Shown here piece after piece: positions 26,405 to 34,760 of a stretch of DNA of 64,000 nucleotides. The translations under genes and the position numbers were made by a program. Source of the DNA: Nitrospirota bacterium (lineage in GTDB: Bacteria > Nitrospirota > Nitrospiria > Nitrospirales > Nitrospiraceae); assembly GCA_030684575.1 (NCBI GenBank), contig JAUXVD010000023.1:1-64000 (forward strand), read 5' to 3'. The notes beneath the pieces were generated by a model. It ran no database searches. It was not told the DNA's origin and saw only the letters and a program-made list of their open reading frames with translations. Position 1 is the stretch's first letter. The number at the start of each line of letters is the position of its first letter.

Positions 26405-27405
26405 GATACAAATTGCCCAGATCATGGCTGCTGTTTTTTCCCTCCCGTGTGGGCTACCTCGCGGTTGTCATGGCGGTGGGAATATTGCTGTGCGCGTCCC
26501 TCTCATGGGCCACTGACCCTCCTCTGACAATCACCCCTCAAGTGAGTCACACCGAAGTCACCCTGATGGGGCTTCATTTTCATACGGTTCAGCTTGGCTG
26601 GGCGGTGGGGGCCGGCGGAACGATTCTGAAGACGGTCGATGGCGGGAAGACATGGAAGAAGATCGTCAGCGGCACCAGGTCGACCCTTTCGGGTGTTTTC
26701 TTTCAAAATGAGAAGCTGGGATGGGTCGTCGGTGCCAATGGAACGATTCGCCAGACACAAGACGGGGGCCATACTTGGCATGCGCAATTCGTGGACACAC
26801 AAGTATCGTTCTACGCTCTCTCGTTCGTGTCGCCCAACGAAGGGTGGGTGGTTGGTGGCAACGGCACCATTCTCCATACGAAGGACGGCGGAGCCCATTG
26901 GATCGATCAACCGAGCAAGACGAACGCTGCCCTGTACGCGGTTCAATTTCTCTCATCACGTCACGGAACAGCAGTCGGAGCGGTGGGGACTGTGTTGATG
27001 ACGGATGATGGGGGAGTCACCTGGACTGCACAAGACATGCAGGGGGCTGTCACTCTATTCGATGTGTATTTTTCTGATGCTTCGACCGGCTGGGTCGTCG
27101 GGAACGCCGGCGCCATCTTCCAAACGACTAATGGCGGCAATCAATGGATCGATCGCACGTTACCCTGCACCCGCACCTGTACGAAGCTGACCGACCTCTT
27201 GCGAGTACGCTTCACCGACCCGCAGACCGGATGGATTGTGGGCGAGCGAGGCATGGTCTACCGAACCACCGATAGCGGCTTTACCTGGATCGAGCAGGGT
27301 GCGATTACCAAGGCCTCGCTGTTCGGCCTCTCGTTCTCAGATGGCACGCAGGGCTGGGCCGGTGGAGAAAAAGGTACGATCGTTCATCTGCGCCTTGGCC
27401 GCTGA
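26401..27405 (+). CDS. Exported YCF48-type beta-propeller protein
   Basis: The 334-residue protein has an N-terminal signal (VVMAVGILLCASLSWA) and about seven propeller blades built on GWxVGxxGT(I/V)xxTxDGGxTW. YCF48/Hcf136 is a photosystem II assembly factor in phototrophs. Homologues in non-phototrophs are exported and of unknown role. The GTG start overlaps the stop of the TIG-repeat gene (GTGA), so the two are translationally coupled and probably act together at the cell surface or in the periplasm. It is convergent with rsmE, 9 bases apart. Confidence 0.88.
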   Translation: MRYKLPRSWLLFFPSRVGYLAVVMAVGILLCASLSWATDPPLTITPQVSHTEVTLMGLHFHTVQLGWAVGAGGTILKTVDGGKTWKKIVSGTRSTLSGVFFQNEKLGWVVGANGTIRQTQDGGHTWHAQFVDTQVSFYALSFVSPNEGWVVGGNGTILHTKDGGAHWIDQPSKTNAALYAVQFLSSRHGTAVGAVGTVLMTDDGGVTWTAQDMQGAVTLFDVYFSDASTGWVVGNAGAIFQTTNGGNQWIDRTLPCTRTCTKLTDLLRVRFTDPQTGWIVGERGMVYRTTDSGFTWIEQGAITKASLFGLSFSDGTQGWAGGEKGTIVHLRLGR

Positions 27406-27414
27406 CAGCCGTTT

Positions 27415-28155
27415 TTATCCCAGCTCATCGAGTCGTGATTGGAGAATGCTGAGCGCGGCAATTGCTGCGGTCTCGGCCCGCAAGATTCGTGGCCCAAGGG
27501 TGAGCGGGATGAAGCCCTGCTCTTGTGCAAGACGTTGCTCCTCTGGCGCCCATCCTCCCTCCGGTCCAATCAACAACACAATTGGGCGCAGATGGTCCTG
27601 TGGCAACGGGATGGTGGCGAGCGAAGGGCCGCTGGAACGTTCCGCGAGTAGGCCTTTCACAGATGCTGAGGCGTAGTGGCGGCAGATCTGTGTGAGGTCG
27701 AGAGGGTCTGCGACGGTAGGAATCGTCCACCGTTCCGACTGTTGTGCCGCGTCACGCGCAATGCGTTCCCATCTGGAACGTTGATGCTCAAATCGCTCCG
27801 GGTTGAGCTTGATGACACTGTGTGCGCTTTTGATGGGTACGATCGTATCGACTCCGAGCTCGGTCGCCTTCTGAATGACCCAGTCCATCTTGTCGCCTTT
27901 GATCAAGGCTTGTCCGAGCACGATCGGCGAGGTTTTGCGACCCGATTCGGTTTGTTGGTCGATGATGCGGCTGTCGATGGCCTGCGAGGAGACCTGAGTC
28001 ACTTCTACGCGATAGCGGGTTCCGCATCCGTCGTTTAGGGTGAGCATGGTGCCCGGGTGTAAACGGAGACTATCGCGTAGATGATGGAGGAGATCACCGG
28101 TCATGCGGATCGTGGGGGGAGTGACGGCATCAGGGGCGACGAAGAACGTGGACAT
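27415..28155 (-). CDS. rsmE: 16S rRNA m3U1498 methyltransferase RsmE
   Basis: The 246-residue SPOUT-class methyltransferase has a PUA-like N-terminal part and a deep-knot C-terminal domain, with VLLIGPEGGWAPEE and LGPRILRAETAA as the SAM-binding/knot motifs. It methylates N3 of U1498 in 16S rRNA. It is the last gene of the grpE-dnaK-dnaJ series, 31 bases after dnaJ, as in many bacteria. Confidence 0.95.
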   Translation of the reverse strand: MSTFFVAPDAVTPPTIRMTGDLLHHLRDSLRLHPGTMLTLNDGCGTRYRVEVTQVSSQAIDSRIIDQQTESGRKTSPIVLGQALIKGDKMDWVIQKATELGVDTIVPIKSAHSVIKLNPERFEHQRSRWERIARDAAQQSERWTIPTVADPLDLTQICRHYASASVKGLLAERSSGPSLATIPLPQDHLRPIVLLIGPEGGWAPEEQRLAQEQGFIPLTLGPRILRAETAAIAALSILQSRLDELG

Positions 28156-28186
28156 AGTGCAGGTGCCGTGGCGAAAGCCGCCAGCG

Positions 28187-29296
28187 CTATTCGAAGAAGG
28201 TTTTCATCTTGTCGAAGAAGCCGTCGCCGTCTTCTTCCATCGTCATGCCGCTCTCTTTGGCAAATTCCGTGAGTAATTCTTTCTGACGAGCGGTCAGCTT
28301 GGTGGGGATTTGGATCTTGATGACAAAAAGCTGGTCGCCGGTATTTTGGCTCTTGAGGCTGGGAATGCCCAGGCCCTTGAGGCGCAGAATTTTATCCTGC
28401 TGTGTGCCGGCTGGAATCTTGATGATGGTATTGCCTTTGAGCGTGGGGACTTCGATCTTTCCTCCGAGCATAGCGGTGACGACATGGATATGGACGTCGC
28501 AGAGGATGTCGTGCCCTTGGCGTTGAAAGACCGGGTGTGGCTTGACGGTGATGGCCACATAGAGGTCGCCGGGAGGCCCTGCGTTGACTCCATGTTCGCC
28601 TTCGTTCGAGAGACGTAGGCGCATGCCAGACTCGATGCCGGCCGGGATATGGACGGCGATGGTGCGTTCTCGATAGGTGCGTTGACGGCCTTGGCAGGCT
28701 GGACAGGGCTCTGTGATGATCCGCCCGGCTCCCTCGCATTGACCGCAGGGACGGCTGATGCTGAAGAAGCCTTGCTGGAACCGCATCTGGCCGGCCCCTT
28801 TACAGCTCGGGCAGGTCTTGACCGAGGCGGCACTTTTGGCCCCGCTTCCCTTACAGTCTGAGCAGACTTCCCAACGGGGGATTTTAAGTTTAGCCTCTTT
28901 CCCGTAGACGGCTTCTTCGAAGGTCAGCTCCAGATTGTACTGGAGGTCATTCCCGCGCTCCGCTCGATTGCCGCCTCGCTGGCCGCCGAAGAAATCTTCG
29001 AAGATATCGTTGAAGGCGTCGCCGAATCCGCTTCCGCCAAATCCTTCAGGACCGCCGCCCTGTTGTGCCCCGGCATGGCCGAACATGTCATAACGTTTGC
29101 GTTTTTCTTGGTCGCTCAGCGTCTCGTAGGCCTCGTTGACTTCTTTGAACTTCTCTTCTGAGGTTTTCTTCTGCGCGTCACCCGTCTGGAGATCGGGGTG
29201 ATGCTGACGGGCCATCTTGCGGTAGGCCTTCTTGAGTTCGTCTTCGGAAGCGGTTCGTTCGACGCCTAAGGTTTCGTAGTAGTCACGCTTGGACAC
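28187..29296 (-). CDS. dnaJ: Chaperone DnaJ
   Basis: The 369-residue type I J-protein has a J domain with HPD (RQHHPDL), a Gly/Phe-rich linker, four zinc-binding repeats (CSDCKGSG, CPSCKGAG, CGQCEGAG, CPACQGRQ) and two beta-barrel substrate domains. The last zinc repeat lacks the usual second Gly (CQGRQ). DnaJ recruits substrates to DnaK and stimulates its ATPase. It lies 82 bases downstream of dnaK, with a long hairpin between the genes. Confidence 0.97.
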   Translation of the reverse strand: MSKRDYYETLGVERTASEDELKKAYRKMARQHHPDLQTGDAQKKTSEEKFKEVNEAYETLSDQEKRKRYDMFGHAGAQQGGGPEGFGGSGFGDAFNDIFEDFFGGQRGGNRAERGNDLQYNLELTFEEAVYGKEAKLKIPRWEVCSDCKGSGAKSAASVKTCPSCKGAGQMRFQQGFFSISRPCGQCEGAGRIITEPCPACQGRQRTYRERTIAVHIPAGIESGMRLRLSNEGEHGVNAGPPGDLYVAITVKPHPVFQRQGHDILCDVHIHVVTAMLGGKIEVPTLKGNTIIKIPAGTQQDKILRLKGLGIPSLKSQNTGDQLFVIKIQIPTKLTARQKELLTEFAKESGMTMEEDGDGFFDKMKTFFE

Positions 29297-29326
29297 GGTC
29301 GAGGTCTCTCTGGGTGAACGTACAGC

Positions 29327-29361
29327 AAGACCGAGCCTCGTGTTCGACGAAGCTCGGTCTT
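29327..29361 (-). promoter_or_regulatory. Intercistronic hairpin between dnaK and dnaJ
   Basis: Arms AAGACCGAGC (29327-29336) and GCTCGGTCTT (29352-29361) pair perfectly over 10 bp. The stem continues inside with TCGT/ACGA after one mismatch. No T tract follows on the minus strand (GCTGTACG), so it is not a classical terminator. It may stabilise or attenuate the dnaK-dnaJ mRNA. Confidence 0.6.
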
Positions 29362-29378
29362 ACCAACGATAGTCTAAG

Positions 29379-31304
29379 TTACTTCTTTTCTTTGTCTACT
29401 TCTTCAAATTCTGCGTCGACGACTTTTTCATCCGTCTTGGTCTCGCCGGCTCCTGCGCCGCCTTCGGCGCTGGCGCCGTTTCCGGCTGCCGCTGATGCCG
29501 AGGCTGCTTTGTACATTTCCTCAGCCAACTTGTGGGATGCGGTCGTCAAGGCCTGGGTGGCTGACTCGATCGCCTCGGGATCCGTGCCTTCCATCGCTTT
29601 CTTCAGCGCGGCCACGGCTTCCTCGACTTTGGTCTTGTCCTCAGCGGCGATTTTGTCGCCATGTTCGCTCAGGTTTTTTTCCGTCTGGTAGATCAGCGTG
29701 TCGGCCTGGTTTTTGGCCTCCGCGGTCTTCCGCCGCTTCTTATCCTCATCCGTATGGGCCTGGGCATCCTTCACCAGTTTTTCGACTTCTTCCTTGCTCA
29801 AGCCGCTGGACGCCGTAATCTTGATGGACTGTTCCTTCTGTGTCGCCAAATCTTTGGCCGAGACATGGACGATGCCGTTCGCATCGATGTCGAAGGTCAC
29901 TTCAACTTGCGGCATCCCGCGGGGCGCAGGAGGCAGGCCGACCAAGTCGAATTGGCCCAGGAGTTTGTTGTCGTTCGCCATCTCGCGTTCGCCTTGGAAG
30001 ACTCGAATGGTCACCGCCGTTTGATTGTCGGCCGCCGTCGAGAAGACCTGGCTCTTTTTCGTCGGAACAGTCGTGTTCCGCTCGATTAACTTCGTGAAGA
30101 CCCCGCCGAGGGTTTCGATGCCCAGCGAGAGCGGCGTCACGTCGAGGAGCAGCACGTCCTTCACTTCGCCTTTGAGCACGCCGCCTTGAATGCCGGCGCC
30201 GATGGCGACCACTTCGTCAGGGTTCACACCCCGGTGTGGTTCTTTTCCGAAGAATTCTTTGACGGCCTGAATGACCTTGGGCATGCGGGTCATGCCGCCG
30301 ACGAGGACGACTTCGTTGATGTCGCGTGCCGAAACACCGGCGTCGGAGAGCGCCTTTTTACAAGGCTCGATGGACCGTTTAATCAGGTCGTCGACCAATT
30401 GCTCAAGCTTTGCACGGGTCAGCTTCATGACCAGGTGCTTGGGGCCGGTCGCGTCGGCCGTGATGAACGGGAGGTTGATCTCGGTGTCCTGCGACGAGGA
30501 CAATTCGATCTTGGCGCGTTCCGCGGCCTCTTTCAGCCGTTGAAGGGCCATCCGATCCTTCCGGAGATCGATGCCTTGATCCTTTTTGAACTCATCGACC
30601 AACCAGTCCATGACGCGCTGATCGAAATCGTCGCCGCCGAGGTAGGTGTCGCCGTTGGTGGACTTGACTTCGAAGACACCGTCGCCGATCTCAAGGATGG
30701 AGACGTCGAAGGTCCCGCCGCCCAAATCGTAGACGGCAACCCGCTCGTCTTTCTTCTTGTCCAGACCGTAGGCCAGGGCTGCGGCGGTCGGTTCGTTAAT
30801 GATGCGGAGGACGGTCAAGCCCGCGACCTGGCCTGCATCTTTGGTGGCCTGGCGTTGGCTGTCGTCGAAATAAGCCGGGACGGTGATGACCGCTTCGGTG
30901 ACCTTTTCACCGAGATAGTCTTCTGCGGTCTGCCGCATCTTTTGCAAAATCATGGCGGAGACTTCCGGCGGGCTGTAGCGCTTGCCCCGCAATTCGACGT
31001 AGGCATCGCCGTTGTCACCCTCGATCACTTTATAGGGCAAGCGTTTGGCGGCGTCCGCCACTTGCTTGCTGCTGAACTTGCGGCCCATCAGACGTTTCAC
31101 AGAGAAAATCGTGTTCTCCGGATTGGTAATAGCCTGGCGCTTCGCGATTTGTCCGACGAGACGTTCGCCCTTCTCGGTGATGGCGACGACGGACGGTGTC
31201 GTGCGGGCGCCTTCTGCGTTGGCGATCACAATCGGTTCGCCACCGCTCATGATAGAAACGCAGGAGTTTGTGGTTCCAAGGTCGATGCCGATCACTTTGC
31301 CCAT
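29379..31304 (-). CDS. dnaK: Chaperone DnaK (Hsp70)
   Basis: The 641-residue Hsp70 has the N-terminal ATPase domain starting [13 protein letters not shown], with [13 protein letters not shown] and [11 protein letters not shown], then the substrate-binding domain and an alpha-helical lid. The disordered tail ends in an EEVDK-like motif. It folds and refolds cytosolic proteins with DnaJ and GrpE. It lies between grpE (75 bases upstream) and dnaJ. No CIRCE element is evident in the gaps. Confidence 0.98.
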   Translation of the reverse strand: MGKVIGIDLGTTNSCVSIMSGGEPIVIANAEGARTTPSVVAITEKGERLVGQIAKRQAITNPENTIFSVKRLMGRKFSSKQVADAAKRLPYKVIEGDNGDAYVELRGKRYSPPEVSAMILQKMRQTAEDYLGEKVTEAVITVPAYFDDSQRQATKDAGQVAGLTVLRIINEPTAAALAYGLDKKKDERVAVYDLGGGTFDVSILEIGDGVFEVKSTNGDTYLGGDDFDQRVMDWLVDEFKKDQGIDLRKDRMALQRLKEAAERAKIELSSSQDTEINLPFITADATGPKHLVMKLTRAKLEQLVDDLIKRSIEPCKKALSDAGVSARDINEVVLVGGMTRMPKVIQAVKEFFGKEPHRGVNPDEVVAIGAGIQGGVLKGEVKDVLLLDVTPLSLGIETLGGVFTKLIERNTTVPTKKSQVFSTAADNQTAVTIRVFQGEREMANDNKLLGQFDLVGLPPAPRGMPQVEVTFDIDANGIVHVSAKDLATQKEQSIKITASSGLSKEEVEKLVKDAQAHTDEDKKRRKTAEAKNQADTLIYQTEKNLSEHGDKIAAEDKTKVEEAVAALKKAMEGTDPEAIESATQALTTASHKLAEEMYKAASASAAAGNGASAEGGAGAGETKTDEKVVDAEFEEVDKEKK

Positions 31305-31379
31305 GTGCCTACTCCTCCCTAACTAAGTCTGTCTGTGATGATGTGGTTACGATGAACTAATGGTCTCGTCTGTTTCTGC

Positions 31380-31946
31380 TTAGCTGTCGGTTCGTCCCGT
31401 TGAGATACTCACCATGGCCGCTCGTAAAATACGGTCATGCAGGAGGTAGCCCCGCTGAAACTCGTCCACCACATGGTGCTCCGGAACTTTCTCGGACGCG
31501 ACGGAGGTCACGGACTGATGCGTGGCGGGATCGAACGGCTTGCCGATCGTCTCAATGGGCGAGACATGAAATCTCGTCAAGGCCCCCGTTAGCTGCTTGA
31601 GCGTGAGCTCCACGCCTTGGATGAGGACATCACTACTGCCCCCCTCTCGTGAGGCCTTGATGGCCCGTTCCAGATTATCGACAACCGGTAAGAGTTCCTT
31701 GAGCAAGGACTCATGGCCGAATCGGATCTGGTCCCGCTGGTCCCGCTGGGTCAACCGCTTATAGTTGTCGAACTCGGCTGCGAGCCGAAGATACTTGTCA
31801 TTCAATCCCTTCGCTTCTTCCGTCTTCGCCGTGAGCGCCTGCTGGAGCTCTGCGACTGAGATGGGTTTCTCCGCGGTGGAGGCGGTGCCCTCCGAGAAAG
31901 GATCGAAGTCGTCGATTGTATTCGTGTTCTGCTGTTCTTCAGCCAT
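31380..31946 (-). CDS. grpE: Nucleotide exchange factor GrpE
   Basis: The 188-residue protein has an acidic disordered N-terminus, a long coiled coil (YLRLAAEFDNYKRLTQRDQ) and the C-terminal beta domain with the DnaK-contacting segment FDPATHQSVTSV. It releases ADP from DnaK. The ATG at 31946 is preferred to one at 31988 because GGAGTCTTTC lies directly upstream. hrcA, often found in front of grpE, is absent here; the gene upstream is coaX. Confidence 0.95.
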   Translation of the reverse strand: MAEEQQNTNTIDDFDPFSEGTASTAEKPISVAELQQALTAKTEEAKGLNDKYLRLAAEFDNYKRLTQRDQRDQIRFGHESLLKELLPVVDNLERAIKASREGGSSDVLIQGVELTLKQLTGALTRFHVSPIETIGKPFDPATHQSVTSVASEKVPEHHVVDEFQRGYLLHDRILRAAMVSISTGRTDS

Positions 31947-32036
31947 GAAAGACTCCTCTGTCCGTCTGGAGATAGCCACAGGCCTCATAAAGTCAACGGG
32001 GCCCAGAAAAATTAATTACTTGTGGTTGGGATGCGG

Positions 32037-32828
32037 TTAGACCTGCAGAGAAGGCAAGGAAGCACCCTGGGCTCGTCGGTAGAGGAGCTCAAGCCCTTCT
32101 AATGTCAGGAGGGGTTCGATTCTTTGAATCGTCGTAGTTTCGGATGCCAGGATGGAACTGAGTCCTCCGGTGCCGATGACGTATGTCGAACGCCCAAGTT
32201 CCTGCTCCATCCGATGGACGACGGTATCGACCAATCCGGCATAGCCGAATAAGAGCCCGGATTGAATGCTGCTGGCGGTGTCGGTGCCGATCACGGTCTT
32301 GGGCCTGATCAATTCCACTTTAGCCAGTTTGGCGGCGCGTGTGAAGAGCGCTTCCGCCGAGATGCCAAGGCCGGGGGCGATGACGCCTCCGAGATAGTGG
32401 CCTTCTGCAGTGATGACGCAAAAGGTGGTGGCGGTTCCAAAGTCGACGATGATGAGGTCGCGGCGATATTTATGATAGGCGGCGGCGGCGTTGACCAGCC
32501 GGTCGCTGCCGATTTCTTTTGGATTATCGTAACGGAGGGTGAGGCCCGTGTCCGTATTCGAGGAGACCACCAAGGCGCGTTGATAAAAGTATTGTTCCAG
32601 CATCTGCTCGACAGTCTCGGTCAACGCCGGGACGACGCTGGAGACGATGGCGCCGGTAAGACGTTGCGTAGGAATTCCTGCTGCCGCGAGGAGATTGGCA
32701 AAGAGAATGCCGTATTCGTCGGACGTTTTTTTGACGTCCGTGGCGATTCGCCAATGCGCTGCCAGGGCGCGGTCTTCATAGACCCCCCAGACAATATTGG
32801 TGTTGCCGATATCGACGACAAGAAGCAT
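32037..32828 (-). CDS. coaX: Type III pantothenate kinase
   Basis: The 263-residue CoaX has the ASKHA phosphate loop LVVDIGNTNIVWG, a second phosphate motif IIVDFGTATTF, and GGVIAPG. It phosphorylates pantothenate, the first step of coenzyme A synthesis. The ATG at 32828 is chosen because it places the P-loop strand at residue 2; a TTG eight codons upstream is less likely. It follows birA at 125 bases, and the gap contains a decayed repeat copy. Confidence 0.94.
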   Translation of the reverse strand: MLLVVDIGNTNIVWGVYEDRALAAHWRIATDVKKTSDEYGILFANLLAAAGIPTQRLTGAIVSSVVPALTETVEQMLEQYFYQRALVVSSNTDTGLTLRYDNPKEIGSDRLVNAAAAYHKYRRDLIIVDFGTATTFCVITAEGHYLGGVIAPGLGISAEALFTRAAKLAKVELIRPKTVIGTDTASSIQSGLLFGYAGLVDTVVHRMEQELGRSTYVIGTGGLSSILASETTTIQRIEPLLTLEGLELLYRRAQGASLPSLQV

Positions 32829-32862
32829 GGGCCTATTGTACGGTTGGGGCAATGGATTTGGC

Positions 32863-32956
32863 TAGCAGGTTGCGAAAAAACAATGCCGGTTTTCCTGAAA
32901 TTCAATAAATTGTATGAATGAATGGATATGGAGACACGACTTTCAGTAGCCTGTTA
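32863..32956 (+). repeat. Shortened, decayed copy of the palindromic repeat
   Basis: TAGCAGGTTGCGAAAA (32863) and the inverse of TTTCAGTAGCCTGTTA (32941-32956) match at 11 of 16 positions. They resemble the outer arms of the full copies. The inner core (CCAGCTTCGTTCTCG) is missing. Confidence 0.4.
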
Positions 32957-33793
32957 GGTCCTCACGTGAATAATGTCAGCCACGCGCAGATGTAGGATTG
33001 CCGGTTTCTTTGGTCCTGGTCTGGTCTCGTCCGGTCGTAACATCAAGGCTCCGTCCTGGCCGATTCCTTCGGCGACTCCCACGCAGAGGTCTCCGTTGGC
33101 CAAGATGGCCTTGACTCGCTGTCCGATGGTCGAGCAGCGCTGGTGATAGGCCAATGAAAGCCGACTGGCTCCGTGGAGAGCCAACTCTTCAATACAATGT
33201 TCGAGTTCGAGGAGAAGTTGGGCGAGGAGCCGATTGCGGTCAACGACTCGTTGTTGCTCGCGCCAGATCGACGTGGCGGTTTCGCGAAGTTCTTCCGGCC
33301 AATCCTGTTGTTCGACATTGACGTTGAGCCCGATCCCGATCACCTGGAATGGCGTTGATCCTGTCCCGGCGCCGCTCTCACAGAGAATTCCGCCGACTTT
33401 CCTCTCCGAGATGAGGAGATCGTTGGGCCATTTCACAGAGACGTGGAGGGACGAGACGGCTTCAATCGCTTCGGCGGCGGCCAGAGCAGAGATGAGCGGG
33501 AGCCAGGAGAGCCATTCCGTGAGGCGCTCCGGTGGGCGTGTGGCTTTGAGGATGGCGGAGCAATAGAGATTAGAGCCGGGCGGAGAAAACCAGGTTCTGG
33601 CGAGCCTCCCGCGGCCAGCGGACTGGCTATCGGCGACGACGACCGTACCATGCTCCACGTTTGCCTGTGCGAGGCGAATCGCTTCTCGATTTGTTGAAGC
33701 GATGGAGTCGAACAGTTCGATGCGACGCCCCAGCCAGGTGGTCGACAGGGTACTGTAGATTGTATTGCGAGTGAGGGGCGGCGAAGGTTGCAC
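32954..33793 (-). CDS. birA: Biotin-[acetyl-CoA-carboxylase] ligase, short form
   Basis: The 279-residue ligase has the biotin-binding segment GRGRLARTWFSPPGSNLY and the catalytic KWPNDLLI, then the C-terminal SH3-like domain. It activates biotin to biotinyl-AMP and attaches it to the carboxyl carrier protein. The N-terminal DNA-binding helix-turn-helix of the E. coli BirA repressor is absent, so it is probably only a ligase. It lies in the valS-nadC-birA-coaX series. Confidence 0.93.
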   Translation of the reverse strand: MQPSPPLTRNTIYSTLSTTWLGRRIELFDSIASTNREAIRLAQANVEHGTVVVADSQSAGRGRLARTWFSPPGSNLYCSAILKATRPPERLTEWLSWLPLISALAAAEAIEAVSSLHVSVKWPNDLLISERKVGGILCESGAGTGSTPFQVIGIGLNVNVEQQDWPEELRETATSIWREQQRVVDRNRLLAQLLLELEHCIEELALHGASRLSLAYHQRCSTIGQRVKAILANGDLCVGVAEGIGQDGALMLRPDETRPGPKKPAILHLRVADIIHVRT

Positions 33794-33842
33794 TGGTTAC
33801 CTGGCAGGATGCTGATTCTTGTTGCTGTGCATGTGCGGCCCC

Positions 33843-34757
33843 TCAGCGCCTTCGTGAGGCAACATGGGTTTTTTCTGACCTGGTAGATTTGCGGAGCAGG
33901 CGAGATGGTTCGAGTTCCAGGCTGAGCGTTGCGGCGGGAGCCGAATGGGTGAGGGCGCCGATGGAGATGCGATCCGGGCCGGATTCCGCCATCGCCCGCA
34001 CATTGCTCAACGTGATTCCGCCTGATACTTCCACGAGTGCATGGCCTTTGATCAGATTGACGGCGCGACGCACCATGGCCGGGGTCATGTTATCCAGCAG
34101 GATGATATCGACTTGCTCTGCGAGGGCCTGTTTCACCTCCGCCAAGGATTCAACTTCCACAATAACGGTCATGCCGCTGGGGGCTTTGGCGTTGGCCTTG
34201 CGGCAGGCAGTTTTGATGGGCATGGTCGTGCGGCTTAGAAGCGCCAGATGATTGTCCTTGATGAGGATGCCGTCGCTCAGGGACGGGCGGTGATTCGTGC
34301 CTCCGCCGAGGAGGACTGCCCATTTCTGAAGCACACGTAACCCAGGGGTGGTCTTTCTCGTGTCTAAAATGGTGACGGGGTATCCGCGAACGGCATCGCA
34401 AAATTGGCTTGTCAGGGTGGCGATGCCTGAGAGGTGTTGGAGAAAGTTTAAGGCGACTCGTTCCGCCGTGAGGATGGATCGTCCATCGCCTTCGATCTGG
34501 AGGAGACAGTCTCCATCCTCTGCCCGTTCCCCATCCTGGCGATGGATGGAGAGGATGAGTGTCGGGTCGATGGAGCGAAAAACATGAATGGCTGCGGCGA
34601 GGCCTGCAACCACCAGTGATTGCTGCGCGACGATGCGTGCGCGCGCCGGGACCGGAGAAGGAAAGAGGACGGCAGTTGTGACGTCGCCCTGCGGGAGGTC
34701 TTCCTGGAGCGCCAGCCTGACGGCGCGGTGGATGTCGGCAACTGGAGCCTTGATCAT
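33843..34757 (-). CDS. nadC: Nicotinate-nucleotide diphosphorylase (carboxylating)
   Basis: The 304-residue quinolinate phosphoribosyltransferase has the signature segments QEDLPQGDVTT, TRKTTPGLRVLQKWAV (with quinolinate-binding Arg and Lys), GGGTNHR and IKDNHLAL, and ends with VEVSGGI. It converts quinolinate to nicotinate mononucleotide for NAD synthesis. It follows valS by 3 bases, so they are co-transcribed. A ~30-residue Arg/Ser-rich tail follows the family core. Confidence 0.95.
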   Translation of the reverse strand: MIKAPVADIHRAVRLALQEDLPQGDVTTAVLFPSPVPARARIVAQQSLVVAGLAAAIHVFRSIDPTLILSIHRQDGERAEDGDCLLQIEGDGRSILTAERVALNFLQHLSGIATLTSQFCDAVRGYPVTILDTRKTTPGLRVLQKWAVLLGGGTNHRPSLSDGILIKDNHLALLSRTTMPIKTACRKANAKAPSGMTVIVEVESLAEVKQALAEQVDIILLDNMTPAMVRRAVNLIKGHALVEVSGGITLSNVRAMAESGPDRISIGALTHSAPAATLSLELEPSRLLRKSTRSEKTHVASRRR

Positions 34758-34760
34758 CGT

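Noticed and set aside
30186-31322. A 378-residue open frame antisense to dnaK
   Set aside because: It is the mirror of a highly conserved, codon-biased gene. Such long antisense frames are expected and show no independent motif.
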